The translations under genes and the position numbers were made by a program. Under the pieces are notes generated by a model. The model worked only from the letters and a program-made list of their open reading frames with translations. It searched no databases and was not told the DNA's origin. 53,281 nucleotides of DNA from an uncultured Chthonomonas sp. (lineage in GTDB: Bacteria; Armatimonadota; Chthonomonadetes; Chthonomonadales; Chthonomonadaceae): contig CAIONQ010000045.1 of the NCBI GenBank assembly GCA_903859705.1, forward strand, positions 1 through 53,281. The letters run 5' to 3'. Every line of letters begins with the position of its first letter. The stretch's first letter is position 1. Positions 1-9,300 of this stretch are shown piece after piece.

Positions 1-930
1 AACATACTCGGTCGTCACTTCAATAAATCGCGCGCCGGCCTCGGTCAGCCGGCGTGCAAGCAGGCAGCCCAGCCCAAATCGGCCGGTATTGTATTTAGCG
101 TAGGACTCTTTCGGCTCCAGCGAGAGATCGAACGCCTTCGCAGCCGGCGAGCTCAGCAGCCGGTAGGCGTTATCCAGCGAGCGAGTAAGCGACTCCTTCT
201 GATAGTCGCTACCGAACCGGTTGATGGGGCTTTCCGCCAGTAGTTTCTTGTAAAACTTCTCGCGATTCTCAAAGCGGGATGGGCTCATGCCGGCCGGCGG
301 ACGCACCGCAGCCATTGCCTGGTCGGGATAAGGCAGGTTAAACGGGCCGAACTCACTGCCCAGAAAACCTGCCTGCTGGAATGCCTTCAGCTCCTCGCCC
401 TCGCCTACGTCGAAACGCTGGCCGATGTTTATGAACGGTGGCATAGCGTCATTACGCGGCCCCAGAGTGCGAGCGATCACCGCGCCGATGTGCGGGCAGG
501 CAACCGTCTGCGGCGGCGCATACCCTGTGTGCCAGTGGTACTGGTGGCGAGAGTGCAGGATGAATCCCAGATCGGCGGCTGTATAGGTGCGGATGAGAGT
601 GCCGCGATCCATCACTGAGGCAATGTTCTCCAGCCCCTGAGATAGTTTGATGTTATCGACCTTCGTGTCGATCGAAGGGAATGTGCTCAGCACGCGGTCG
701 GAGGGCAGGCCTGTTTCGTACGGCGTGTAGCGCTTCGGGTCGAATGTCTCGGTGTGCGCCATCCCACCACCCATCCACAGTACGATCACAGTGTCGGCCG
801 TCTGCAGCGGCTTCTTAGCCGCCTGTCCGTTCTCACGTGCCAAAGAAGGCGTGGGGTATCCCGCAGCCAGGGCCGATAAGGTCGCCGCACTTGCTGTCTT
901 CAGAAAATCACGCCGATTTTTGCTCTGCAT
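1..930 (-). CDS. DUF1501 family secreted protein, partial (C-terminus beyond window)
   Basis: The frame runs open from an ATG at 930 to the left edge, giving the first 310 residues. The N-terminus MQSKNRRDFLKTASAATLSA carries a twin-arginine motif (RRDFLK) followed by a short hydrophobic stretch, so the protein is probably exported folded by Tat. Then come VIVLWMGGGMAHTETFDPK and later HSRHQYHWHTGY, matching the sulfatase-like DUF1501 family. These proteins are almost always encoded beside DUF1549/DUF1553 proteins, and here the partner lies 135 bp upstream on the same strand. A purine-rich GGAAGG precedes the ATG. The biochemical role of the family is not established; the fold resembles the alkaline phosphatase superfamily. 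Family assignment is firm, function is not. Confidence 0.85.
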   Translation of the reverse strand, partial: MQSKNRRDFLKTASAATLSALAAGYPTPSLARENGQAAKKPLQTADTVIVLWMGGGMAHTETFDPKRYTPYETGLPSDRVLSTFPSIDTKVDNIKLSQGLENIASVMDRGTLIRTYTAADLGFILHSRHQYHWHTGYAPPQTVACPHIGAVIARTLGPRNDAMPPFINIGQRFDVGEGEELKAFQQAGFLGSEFGPFNLPYPDQAMAAVRPPAGMSPSRFENREKFYKKLLAESPINRFGSDYQKESLTRSLDNAYRLLSSPAAKAFDLSLEPKESYAKYNTGRFGLGCLLARRLTEAGARFIEVTTEYV

Positions 931-1065
931 GCTCTAACCTTCCACAATCCGTTTCATACAATTCGCATCTGTCCTTCGCCCCGCTTGCAGGGAGAGGGAT
1001 TGATGCGGGTACCGCAAACTGTTGTTGTTCGCCACAATGCCACGGGAAGCTAATGCCTGGCCAGC

Positions 1066-3432
1066 TCAATATATCAGTTGGAACTCCGGCTGCATTACCA
1101 GGCTCCAGATCAGGTCTTCGGTGCCTTCACGGGTTACCGTCGGGCCAAGCAGGCTGTTCGCAGCCTGCGCTTCTGCGGCGGAGGGCCAGCGTCCAAGAGC
1201 CTTTCGGTAGAGCGCACGCGCCAGTTGCGCCGGTGAGGCGGTTGACGCCGACCATCTTTCCGCGCCCTGGGTAAGGATCTGCGAGAGCGTCTGCCCGTTC
1301 GTGAGTTCAAGCGCCTGCAACGTGGTGGCCACGGTCGATCGCTGAGATACAACCTGCTCGCGGTTAGGGCGATCCATCGCACGCATCAGCGGGTCCGCAA
1401 GGGTCATGGATGCGCGCGCCTGCACGAGCGACCTCTCGCCGGTGACGACGTAGAAGGCGACAGAGGTGGGAGCATTGGCCTGCTCCGTGGCGCCTGTATC
1501 GGGACCAACGGTAGCCCTAAACCGCGTTGCGCCCGGAGGAAGCAGGTACGTGATGACCGAGTTCGCATGCGTCCCCAGTCCGTTTGGAAATACCTTGCCG
1601 TCGATCCGGATCGGCTTCTCAACCACACTCTTATTTATCTGCACCAGCCCGTAGCCGGTGCTTGCGGCAAACCACTTCATATCGGTAAGCTTTGTTTCGC
1701 CGCTCTGGCCGGTTATGCGCGGCTCCGCCCAATCCGCCCATGCCAGATCTATCTTGTCGCGCGTGGAGGCGACGATAAGCGAAAGCACCTCCGCACCCGT
1801 GATATCTATATCTATATCTACGGAGCCGGACTTAAGAGGAGGGCTCGCGAATTTAACGGATCCGCCATTGGGAACGACTGGCTTGCCTCTCTCTATCCGC
1901 ATCCCGGTGGCAGGGCGCGGCCAAACTCCGGTGAGGGTGGAGACCGCGTCCACGAACTGCTCTGCGGACATCCGTTTGACAACCGGGCCCGCAAAGGTGA
2001 AATTTGGCGAGTGTTCGGTTCTCATGCCAACCGCCGGCAACTGGTATGCGCGAGAGGAGACAATCTGAAGGATTGTGCGGCGCACGTCATAGTTATGATC
2101 TGCGAAGTCTGCCGAAAGCCAATCCAGCAAATCAGGGTTCCAGGGGCGGTTGTCCATCTCATCCGTCGGCTCAACCAGACCGCGGCCCATCAGCTTGCCC
2201 CAAAGGTGATTTACAAAGGTGCGTGCGAGCCTGCCGTTCGTCTTCGAGGTAAGAATTGCCGCCAGTTGCTGCTGCCGCTGAGCGCGAGGCGCAGAACTAT
2301 CGATCGGTCCCAGTTCCGGGTAGAGAAACTTGATGTTCGCCGTTTGCCCGGTAGGGCGATCGCACCGCACCATCTCCAGCGCGCGATCCGAGAATATGCC
2401 TGCCATTCCGTAGGCGTCCGCCAGCTTCCATGTGCTGATGAAGCTGTTGTGGCACGAGGCGCATTTGAGGTTAACACCCTGAAAAACCTGAGATACGTTC
2501 TGGGCGGCCTGCATTTCTGTAGTTTGGCTCGCGTTTACCACGCCGCGCCAGACGATACCCTTGATAAACCCCGCCGATTCCGGCCCCGGGTTTATCAGCT
2601 CCGTACAAAACTTGTCGAACGGCTTATTGGCAGCCAGGGAATCGTGCAGCCAGTCCGTGATCTGCGTTCGCCCGCCGTCAATGTAGCCCGTGCCGACGTA
2701 ATCGTTACGCAGCATGTCGTTCCAAAACGAGATCCAGTGCTCCGCATAACTTCGATTTTGTTCGAGCAGCCGAGCCGCCAGGAGCGCCCGCTTATCCTGC
2801 CGGCGATCTGCAATGAAGGCATCGAGCTCCTCTGGCGAGGGCAGCAGGCCGATAGTATCCAGCGAGACGCGGCGGCAATAGGCGGCATCATCCACAACGG
2901 GCTTCGGCGCGACCTTATGTGCGGCAAAGTACGGCTGGAGAAGCAGGTCTATCGGATTGTGCAGGCCGGATCCCGGCTTTGCAGCGGGAACCGGTGGGCG
3001 CCTCGGCAGAAGCGGCGCCGACCAGGCGGCCTGAGCGCCAGAAGCACCGAATGTAAGGCCGGAATCGATCCAGTTGCGCAGAAGCGTAATCTCCGATGCG
3101 GTAAGGCGCGCGCCGCGTGCAGGCATTATGCGCCCCGGCTGTGCACCCGAGACCAGTTTTATGAGGAGGCTCTCGGAGGCGTGCCCAACCACCACAGCCG
3201 GCCCCGATGCGCCGCCCTTAAGCACGTCCGCGCGGCTGTCCAGCCTCAGGCCGCCTAGCTTTGTGCCGTTGCCATGGCAGGCATAACAGCGGCTGGTAAG
3301 AAGCGGCTTGATCATCTTATCGTAATCTACGACATAGTGGATGGCCGGCTTTTGAGCCCGTGCGATACCGCAACAGAGGGAGAGAAGCACAATTAGCGCT
3401 GAGAGTAACCTGTGTGGAATATGGCCAGGCAT
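1066..3432 (-). CDS. Secreted c-type cytochrome-like DUF1549/DUF1553 protein (PSD1 type)
   Basis: 788 residues. A Sec signal peptide (about 1-26, ending GIARAQ) is followed by a planctomycete-type cytochrome-c domain with the haem motif C49-Y-A-C-H53. DUF1549 follows and contains a second CxxCH (C324-A-S-C-H328), and then DUF1553. Between the latter parts, around residues 500-640, is a beta-rich insert with FPNGLGTHANSVITYLLP, resembling an NPCBM-type carbohydrate-binding domain. The start is supported by GGAG five bases before the ATG. It forms an apparent two-gene operon with the DUF1501 gene downstream. Such proteins are abundant in Planctomycetota and related phyla and are linked by genomics to polysaccharide breakdown at the cell surface; the reaction is unknown. 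A short GATATA-type tandem repeat at 1801-1818 encodes the run VDIDIDIT. Confidence 0.85.
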   Translation of the reverse strand: MPGHIPHRLLSALIVLLSLCCGIARAQKPAIHYVVDYDKMIKPLLTSRCYACHGNGTKLGGLRLDSRADVLKGGASGPAVVVGHASESLLIKLVSGAQPGRIMPARGARLTASEITLLRNWIDSGLTFGASGAQAAWSAPLLPRRPPVPAAKPGSGLHNPIDLLLQPYFAAHKVAPKPVVDDAAYCRRVSLDTIGLLPSPEELDAFIADRRQDKRALLAARLLEQNRSYAEHWISFWNDMLRNDYVGTGYIDGGRTQITDWLHDSLAANKPFDKFCTELINPGPESAGFIKGIVWRGVVNASQTTEMQAAQNVSQVFQGVNLKCASCHNSFISTWKLADAYGMAGIFSDRALEMVRCDRPTGQTANIKFLYPELGPIDSSAPRAQRQQQLAAILTSKTNGRLARTFVNHLWGKLMGRGLVEPTDEMDNRPWNPDLLDWLSADFADHNYDVRRTILQIVSSRAYQLPAVGMRTEHSPNFTFAGPVVKRMSAEQFVDAVSTLTGVWPRPATGMRIERGKPVVPNGGSVKFASPPLKSGSVDIDIDITGAEVLSLIVASTRDKIDLAWADWAEPRITGQSGETKLTDMKWFAASTGYGLVQINKSVVEKPIRIDGKVFPNGLGTHANSVITYLLPPGATRFRATVGPDTGATEQANAPTSVAFYVVTGERSLVQARASMTLADPLMRAMDRPNREQVVSQRSTVATTLQALELTNGQTLSQILTQGAERWSASTASPAQLARALYRKALGRWPSAAEAQAANSLLGPTVTREGTEDLIWSLVMQPEFQLIY

Positions 3433-3792
3433 GCTGCTCCTAAAGAAAACTGGTGAGACCGGTAGGAAGGAAGTGACAAGTACCGACTATTGCCCCTAAT
3501 TCATATTACGCCTGCAGAAGTCCTGCTTTATCGCCCGCTTACGCCGTTGATGCATAATGCGCTGCGGACGGCGCAAACCTACTTTATGGAACGTAGGTGT
3601 CGTATCTCCGGCTTAAATCCAGAAGTCTCTTAGAGATGTGTGGCGTGCTTTATTGTTTTTGTGTGCTTGTGTTCTGTTGGTTTAATTGGTATTGTTCTGT
3701 ATGGCGTTTATCACAACAAATCGGAAACTATTGCTCTAACGAGCCTGTATAAGGGCCTATTGGTTTGGTTACGCGTAGCATCTGGAGGTGTT
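3433..3792. other. Intergenic region between divergent DUF1549 and radical SAM genes
   Basis: No gene is supported here. The reading frame of the radical SAM gene stays open back to a GTG at 3640 and would encode a hydrophobic segment, but it has no ribosome site and a good one exists at 3793. A sigma70-like promoter fits at 3667-3695. A GGAAC at 3588-3592 is followed after 16 bases by CGGC, one mismatch from the ECF-type pattern seen elsewhere in this window; on its own it is weak. Confidence 0.5.
3667..3695 (+). promoter_or_regulatory. Possible sigma70-type promoter of the radical SAM gene
   Basis: TTGTGT and TATTGT are separated by exactly 17 bases in a T-rich stretch about 100 bp before the ATG at 3793. 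If used, transcription would begin near 3702, downstream of the alternative GTG at 3640, which supports the shorter protein. Pattern only. Confidence 0.3.
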
Positions 3793-5352
3793 ATGAGGAT
3801 ACTCATTGTTAATCCGCCGCACCTGGCCATCGGCAGCCGTATCCCAAAAGAGCAGTTGCCCCCTCTCGGGTTACTTGCCATTGGCGGCCCCTTAATTGAT
3901 GATGGGCATGATGTTACACTCCTGGATGCCGAAATTGGCCCTATGCCGATTTCCGATGTTGTTAATTTTGTGGTGGCACACAACCCGCAGGCTCTGCTTA
4001 TTGGCCATTCTGGCTCTACTTCTGCGCATCCAATTGTTTCTGAGATCACTACAAAGGTACGGGCGATTCTTCCTCATGTCGTGATTGTATATGGAGGTGT
4101 GTTTCCTACCTACCATTACAAAGAGGTGCTGCAATCCGATCCACAGATTAACTACATCGTTCGCGGGGAGGGAGAAGAAACTGCACGCCAACTGATGAGG
4201 GCACTTTCCGAGGAAACCCCGGTTGATCTGATTCCGGGTATCGCTTTTCTGCGCTCTGGATCTCTGGTTGAAACGCCTCCGGCACCTATGATCCACGATC
4301 TGGATGCATACAGGGTTGGATGGGAGTTGATAGATCACGCCAACTACGGTTACTACGGTGGTATGCGCGCAGTGGTAATTCAATTCTCTCGCGGCTGCCC
4401 TCACAAGTGCAACTACTGCGGTCAGCGTGGGTTTTGGGCCAGGTGGAGATATCGTAACCCGCAAAAGCTTGCTCAGGAGATCGCCCGCCTGCACCGGGAG
4501 CAGGGCGTTGTGCTGTTTAACCTTGCGGATGAGAATCCAACCGTTAACCGCGCCGCATGGATAGAGTTCTGCAAAGCAATGATTGCAGAGAATGTTCCGA
4601 TAACTATCATTGGCTCAACACGTGCCGATGATATTGTGAGGGATGCGGACATCCTGCACCTGTACCGCAAAGCCGGCATTGAGAGGTGGTTGCTTGGGAT
4701 TGAAAACACCGATGAGGACACGCTGCAGAAAGTGCGTAAGGGTGGCACCACACGCTCCGATAGGGAAGCGATTCGCCTTCTGAGAGAGCACGGCATCCTT
4801 TCACTGGCCACCTGGGTTGCCGATTTTGAAGAGGTGACGGATAGGGATTTCTTCCGCTCTATGCGGCAACTATTTTCTTATGACCCTGATCAGATCATGG
4901 CGCTGTTTGTTACGCCACATCGTTGGACCGCCTATTACCGTGAAGCCCAGAACCGCCAGGTAATTCAGTTAGACAGAAGGCTGTGGGATTACAAACATCA
5001 GGTGCTAAAAGCCAAAAACATGCCACCGTGGCGCGTTATGCTGTGGGTTAAATTCATTGAGGTGGCGCTTCAGCTTCGGCCCGCTGCGCTATGGCGCAGC
5101 TTTATGCAGCCAGATAGGGCAAGCAGGCACGGTATGCGATGGTTTACGCGCATGGGCCGCCGGGTGTGGCTGCATGAGTGGTTTCGATTTTTTCTGGATA
5201 AGAGAGTTACAAATGGCCCAACTGTAAGAGAGTTCTGGGGGCAACCACAGGATCATGAGGAGATACCGCTACTCATAACACCGCGCGTAACTTCAGGGCT
5301 AACTAAAAATGCGCGGCCTGCTGATGTTACCGAAGCAACGAGCAACAGTTAG
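3793..5352 (+). CDS. B12-binding radical SAM protein, BchE-like
   Basis: 519 residues from the ATG at 3793, which has GGAGG at optimal distance. Residues 1-140 form a cobalamin-binding-type Rossmann domain (MRILIVNPPHLAIGSRIP; GHSGSTSAHP; IVYGGVFPTYH; VRGEGEE). The radical SAM core follows with C202-PHK-C206-NY-C209 binding the 4Fe-4S cluster. The C-terminal third is rich in Trp and Arg. The whole sequence resembles the group annotated as anaerobic Mg-protoporphyrin IX monomethyl ester cyclase (BchE) and relatives. No other chlorophyll-synthesis gene is present in the window, so the substrate is open; the same architecture serves methylases and ring-forming enzymes. It stands alone, with unrelated convergent and divergent neighbours. 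Confidence 0.8.
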   Translation: MRILIVNPPHLAIGSRIPKEQLPPLGLLAIGGPLIDDGHDVTLLDAEIGPMPISDVVNFVVAHNPQALLIGHSGSTSAHPIVSEITTKVRAILPHVVIVYGGVFPTYHYKEVLQSDPQINYIVRGEGEETARQLMRALSEETPVDLIPGIAFLRSGSLVETPPAPMIHDLDAYRVGWELIDHANYGYYGGMRAVVIQFSRGCPHKCNYCGQRGFWARWRYRNPQKLAQEIARLHREQGVVLFNLADENPTVNRAAWIEFCKAMIAENVPITIIGSTRADDIVRDADILHLYRKAGIERWLLGIENTDEDTLQKVRKGGTTRSDREAIRLLREHGILSLATWVADFEEVTDRDFFRSMRQLFSYDPDQIMALFVTPHRWTAYYREAQNRQVIQLDRRLWDYKHQVLKAKNMPPWRVMLWVKFIEVALQLRPAALWRSFMQPDRASRHGMRWFTRMGRRVWLHEWFRFFLDKRVTNGPTVREFWGQPQDHEEIPLLITPRVTSGLTKNARPADVTEATSNS

Positions 5353-5414
5353 ATATTGATCGAAAAACAGGCGTAGCGCACCTGGCCCCTACAATTGTTA
5401 ACTAAAGAAAGAAG

Positions 5415-5447
5415 GCTGCACTCATCAGCATGGCTGACGAGTGCAGC
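5415..5447 (-). terminator. Hairpin terminator between convergent genes
   Basis: Perfect 9-bp arms GCTGCACTC / GAGTGCAGC enclose a second small stem CAGC/GCTG. Read on the minus strand, the hairpin is followed by CTTCTTTCTTT, a moderate T-rich tail, so it best serves the stress-protein gene ending at 5514. It may also stop the radical SAM transcript. Confidence 0.6.
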
Positions 5448-5513
5448 GGATAGCCGCTGATGAGAAATGGTTGCCCGCTTCCATAGCTGCCTTCCCTGAA
5501 ATTTCGGCGCGTA

Positions 5514-6059
5514 TCAGTGCTGTGCAGCAAGGGCCGAAGCTAACTGGCCGGTGTGGTGTTGCAGCATTTCTGGAGATGCTACTTCCAGGATTTCACGTGC
5601 ACGGGATGCATCTGCCGCGGTGCCAGCTGCAACCAGCACAAACTTGCCAGCTGTAATGGCCGTCTCATATTGCACGACACTATCTTTAGGAATGCCGACG
5701 CTGAAGAGAGCGGCACCGATAGCACTCAAACCCCCAACAACCACTGCACCTTCAAGCGTACCCACAATCCAACCTACCAACGGTCCCGCAACAAGAATTG
5801 GGCCAACACCGGGAATCATGAAAAAGGCGGAGCCAAAAAGCATGCCCCACAGGCCGCCCCAGAATGCGCCGGATCCGCCCCAGGCTTTCATTCTGTCGCC
5901 GGTATTGTAATAGCCAACAACATGTTCATTTGTGTGGTAATCGCGGCCGATAATCGACAGCATCTGCATGTTAAATCCGGACTTCTGTAGGTCATGCACT
6001 GCCGCTTCGGCAGCCGCGTGTGACGAATATACCGCCACCACTGACTCTTCGCTGTTCAT
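5514..6059 (-). CDS. General stress protein, YflT/17M-like, with glycine-zipper core
   Basis: 181 residues. The N-terminal 60 residues (ESVVAVYSSHAAAEAAVHDLQKSGF) match the YflT-type general stress domain, a ferredoxin-like fold. The middle (about 75-135) is strongly hydrophobic and rich in Gly and Ala (WGGSGAFWGGLWGMLFGSAFF, GPILVAGPLVGWIVG), as in DUF1269-like proteins, so it may insert in or lie against the membrane. The C-terminus repeats the KFVLVAAG and REIL elements. AAGGA precedes the ATG by nine bases. An ECF-type promoter lies 70 bp upstream, placing the gene under the sigma factor encoded at 17985 if that factor reads this site. Molecular function is unknown; members elsewhere are induced by heat and osmotic stress. 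Confidence 0.75.
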   Translation of the reverse strand: MNSEESVVAVYSSHAAAEAAVHDLQKSGFNMQMLSIIGRDYHTNEHVVGYYNTGDRMKAWGGSGAFWGGLWGMLFGSAFFMIPGVGPILVAGPLVGWIVGTLEGAVVVGGLSAIGAALFSVGIPKDSVVQYETAITAGKFVLVAAGTAADASRAREILEVASPEMLQHHTGQLASALAAQH

Positions 6060-6128
6060 AATCTTAATCCTTAATGCCCGCTCCGCAAATGAAGCTATAT
6101 GCTTGCCAGCGGATAGATGCGATGGCTG

Positions 6129-6154
6129 GACGCGGGTGCCACTTCAATTGTTCC
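6129..6154 (-). promoter_or_regulatory. ECF-type promoter GGAAC-N17-CGTC ahead of the stress-protein gene
   Basis: On the minus strand GGAAC (6154-6150) and CGTC (6132-6129) are separated by 17 bases. This is the canonical -35/-10 layout recognised by many ECF sigma factors, including general-stress EcfG types. The predicted start near 6122 gives a leader of about 60 bases. Two further sites in this window have the same spacing. Confidence 0.6.
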
Positions 6155-6312
6155 GTGGCATTAATTTTATGAACACGCCGCCCATTTAGTACGTCCCCTT
6201 AGCGCAACTCACAGGATACAGGTATGCGTTCCGGTAGCTGCAATATTGGCGTTTGTTTCTGCAAAAAGGCATCTTCCTTGTGTCTGGCAGTGCAATAGAA
6301 AGGCCGGGAATA

Positions 6313-9300
6313 ATGGCAGAACGAGGAATAGTCCTGGGCTTTTATCAGGACCGGGCAGTAGCCCTTGAAGTACTTACTTTGTTGCGTTCTAATCCGCGCT
6401 TCCAATCGGCTGTAATCGTTTCCGATGAGAATGGTAAAACTACAGTAACATGCAATTGGTCTTTAATGCGCGGGAAACTTAGCCCGAGCCTAATCCTAAA
6501 GTACAGCCGATGGCTGGTGCGAAATGAAGCTCTGGTTATTATTCAGGCTCTCCCGGTGGCTATGAGGCAGGCGGTAGATACCCTGCATCTTGGGCTGCTG
6601 GCACCCACAGCAACGTTTGTTTTGCTGCCTTCAATCGGAGCCACCGATCTCCCATATGATGAGTTCAGCCAGGCCGCACCCGCAACGCTGGAGGCTCTGC
6701 AGGCGGAAGCGGTACGGCTTGCAGAAGTGCATGTGCAGGCTGGCACCCATCGGGGTGGTGCACGCCCGTTAAACGACAGACTTTCGGATAGTGAAGCCAT
6801 TCTTAACCAGGTACAAGAGTCGCTAAGTACGGCGGTACGCACGGGGCAACCGGTATCGATGTCGGCAGAATGGCTGTTAGATAATGCCTACATATTGCAG
6901 GGGCATATCGATGAATTTCGAAGTAATCTGCCCGCCCGCTTTTATGATGAGCTTCCCCGCATTGGTGAAGGTCCCCAAATAGGGCTACCACGCGTTTACA
7001 CTATTGCAACGCGGCTTATCTCCATTGCTCACATTCGGCTGGACCGGGAGTGGCTCGATGCCTTCTTGCGAACTTACCAGGGCGTTTCGGAGCTTACAAT
7101 GGCAGAATTGTGGGCCCTTCCGCTCATGCTCCGCCTCAGAATGATTGAGTGCGTACGCCACCTGGCCATCCAGGTAGTGCGGCGCCAGCGTGAAAGCGAA
7201 CTTGCAGACTTTTATGCAAACCGCCTGCTCACGGCGGCAAGGCAGGATCGTGATCGTTTGCTGCCCTTTGTTACCGAGCTTGCTAAGGAGCAGCCAGATC
7301 CATCCACATACCTTGCGGATCAGCTCTCAAGCTACCTGTATGATGAAGAGAGAGCGCTCGCTTCCCTAACCGGTTGGCTGGAATACAGGCTGGGTGCACC
7401 GCTGGTTACATCCACACAGCAGGAACACCTCAATCAGACCACCGAGCTTGTTGCGCTGGCAAATGCTATCGCAGCTTTGCGCCACCTGGCCCGCTATGAT
7501 TGGCGCGAGGCATTTGAGGGGTTGTGTGGCGTAGAAGCAATCCTGAGGAGAGACCCGAGTGGTGTTTACCCCAACATGGATTTCAACACGCGAGATCAGT
7601 ATCGGCATGTTGTAGAGGAAACGGCGCGCCGCTCTGGCCACTCCGAAAAGCACATTGCGGAGCTGGCGCTTGCTATGGCTACAAGCGCAACCACGGATCT
7701 TACCCGCCACGTTGGGTACTACCTTGCAGATGCTGGCAAAGCGGCAATTGAGGCACAAACGGGATGCCGCCCGCCATTAACAGAACTGGCACGAAGGTAT
7801 GTGCGCAAGAACTCCGAGGTCGTCTATCCATCTGCTGTGGCCCTCATAAGCATTCTGGTGCTGTGGTCTCTGATTGATGCAACGGCATCTGCAAAATCAG
7901 GTGCTGTTGTTCTCATGAGTTTCACAATGCTCGCCATGCTGCCAGCCAGTGAAATTGCATTGCAGATTGTGAACCATCTGGTTATCCGCCAAATTCCACC
8001 CAGAGCGCTTCCACGCATGAGGTTTGATGCTGGAATTCCGGAAGAGTTCACAACTCTGGTTATTGTGCCGATGATGCTGCTAACGCCAGATAGCATCTGC
8101 GACGAAGTTGCGCAGCTTGAGATACGTTACCTGGCAAACACAGATCCCAACCTCCTTTTTGGATTATTGAGTGACTATTCTGATGCCCCACAAAGAGACA
8201 TGCCCGAAGATATTGAGCGCCTCGATGTGGCAATTCAAGCAATTCAAAAGCTAAGTGCCAGGTATGGCCCGGGGCGCTTCTACCTGTTTCATAGAGATCG
8301 CCAGTGGAGCAAGTGTGAGGAGCGATGGATAGGTTGGGAACGCAAGCGCGGCAAACTGGAACACTTAAACCGGTTTCTGGTTGGTAACCCGGATCCAGAG
8401 CAGCCACGGTTTTTGCGGTCCGGCGATCCTGCAATTCTCTCCAAGATTCGGTTCGTAATAACTCTAGATGCAGATACCCAATTGCCGCGGGATACCGCCC
8501 GCCACCTTATCGAGACTCTGGCCCATCCTCTGAACCAACCACAGCTGTCTCCGGATGGCAGGGAAGTTGAGCGTGGGTACACCATTGTGCAGCCCGGTGT
8601 TAGTACCAGCCTGCCGAGTGCTACTTCCACAAGGTTTTCACGCATCTTCACGGATGCAACGGGCCTCGATCCCTACACGCATGTCAGCTCAGATGTTTAT
8701 CAAGATCTGATGGCAGAAAGCAGTTATCAGGGAAAGGGGATTTATGATTTAAGAGCGTTCAACAGCGTTCTGTCAGATAGGTTTCCGGAATCCCACCTCC
8801 TGAGCCACGATCTTATTGAAGGTGGACATGTGCGCGTTGGCCTTGCCAGCGATATCGAGTTGCTGGATCAATTCCCCGGCGATTACCTGGCATATACCAA
8901 GCGCCAGCACCGCTGGATCCGCGGCGACTGGCAGATTGCCGATTGGCTGTTTCCCACAGTACCAGGCCCCAGAGATCAGCGTGTTCATAATGCACTCTCG
9001 TTTTTCAATAGATGGAAAATTGCAGATAATCTACGCCGCAGCCTCTTGCCGGCAGCATCCATTGCGCTACTTCTGTTTGGATGGCGCTTTACAGCGGCAC
9101 CAGTTTTAGTGAGCGTATTTGTTGGCTCTGTAATGTTATTGCCGCCGCTAGTTCTGTTCGGTGCCAGCATCTCCACTAAATCTGATAGCGAAAAAAATGT
9201 ACTTCGCCAGCTCGGAATAAGCTTGCAGCGCGCAGCGATCTGTGCAGTGCTGCTGCCCGAGCAGGCCTACACGGCACTGGATGCTATTATTCGGGTGATG

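Noticed and set aside
1567-3258. A 563-codon plus-strand reading frame antisense to the DUF1549/DUF1553 gene
   Set aside because: Its composition is low-complexity, it has no ribosome site and it lies wholly over a well-supported gene; the IYIYIY run comes from the GATATA repeat.
3588-3612. A fourth ECF-type promoter at GGAAC-N16-CGGC before the radical SAM gene
   Set aside because: The -10 has a mismatch, the spacing differs from the other three and the distance to the ATG is 180 bp.
3640-3792. An N-terminal hydrophobic extension of the radical SAM protein from a GTG
   Set aside because: No ribosome site at 3640, a strong one before 3793, and family members begin at MRILIVNPP.
6253-6312. 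An upstream TTG or GTG start for ndvB
   Set aside because: No supporting ribosome site; AAAGG before the ATG at 6313 fits better.
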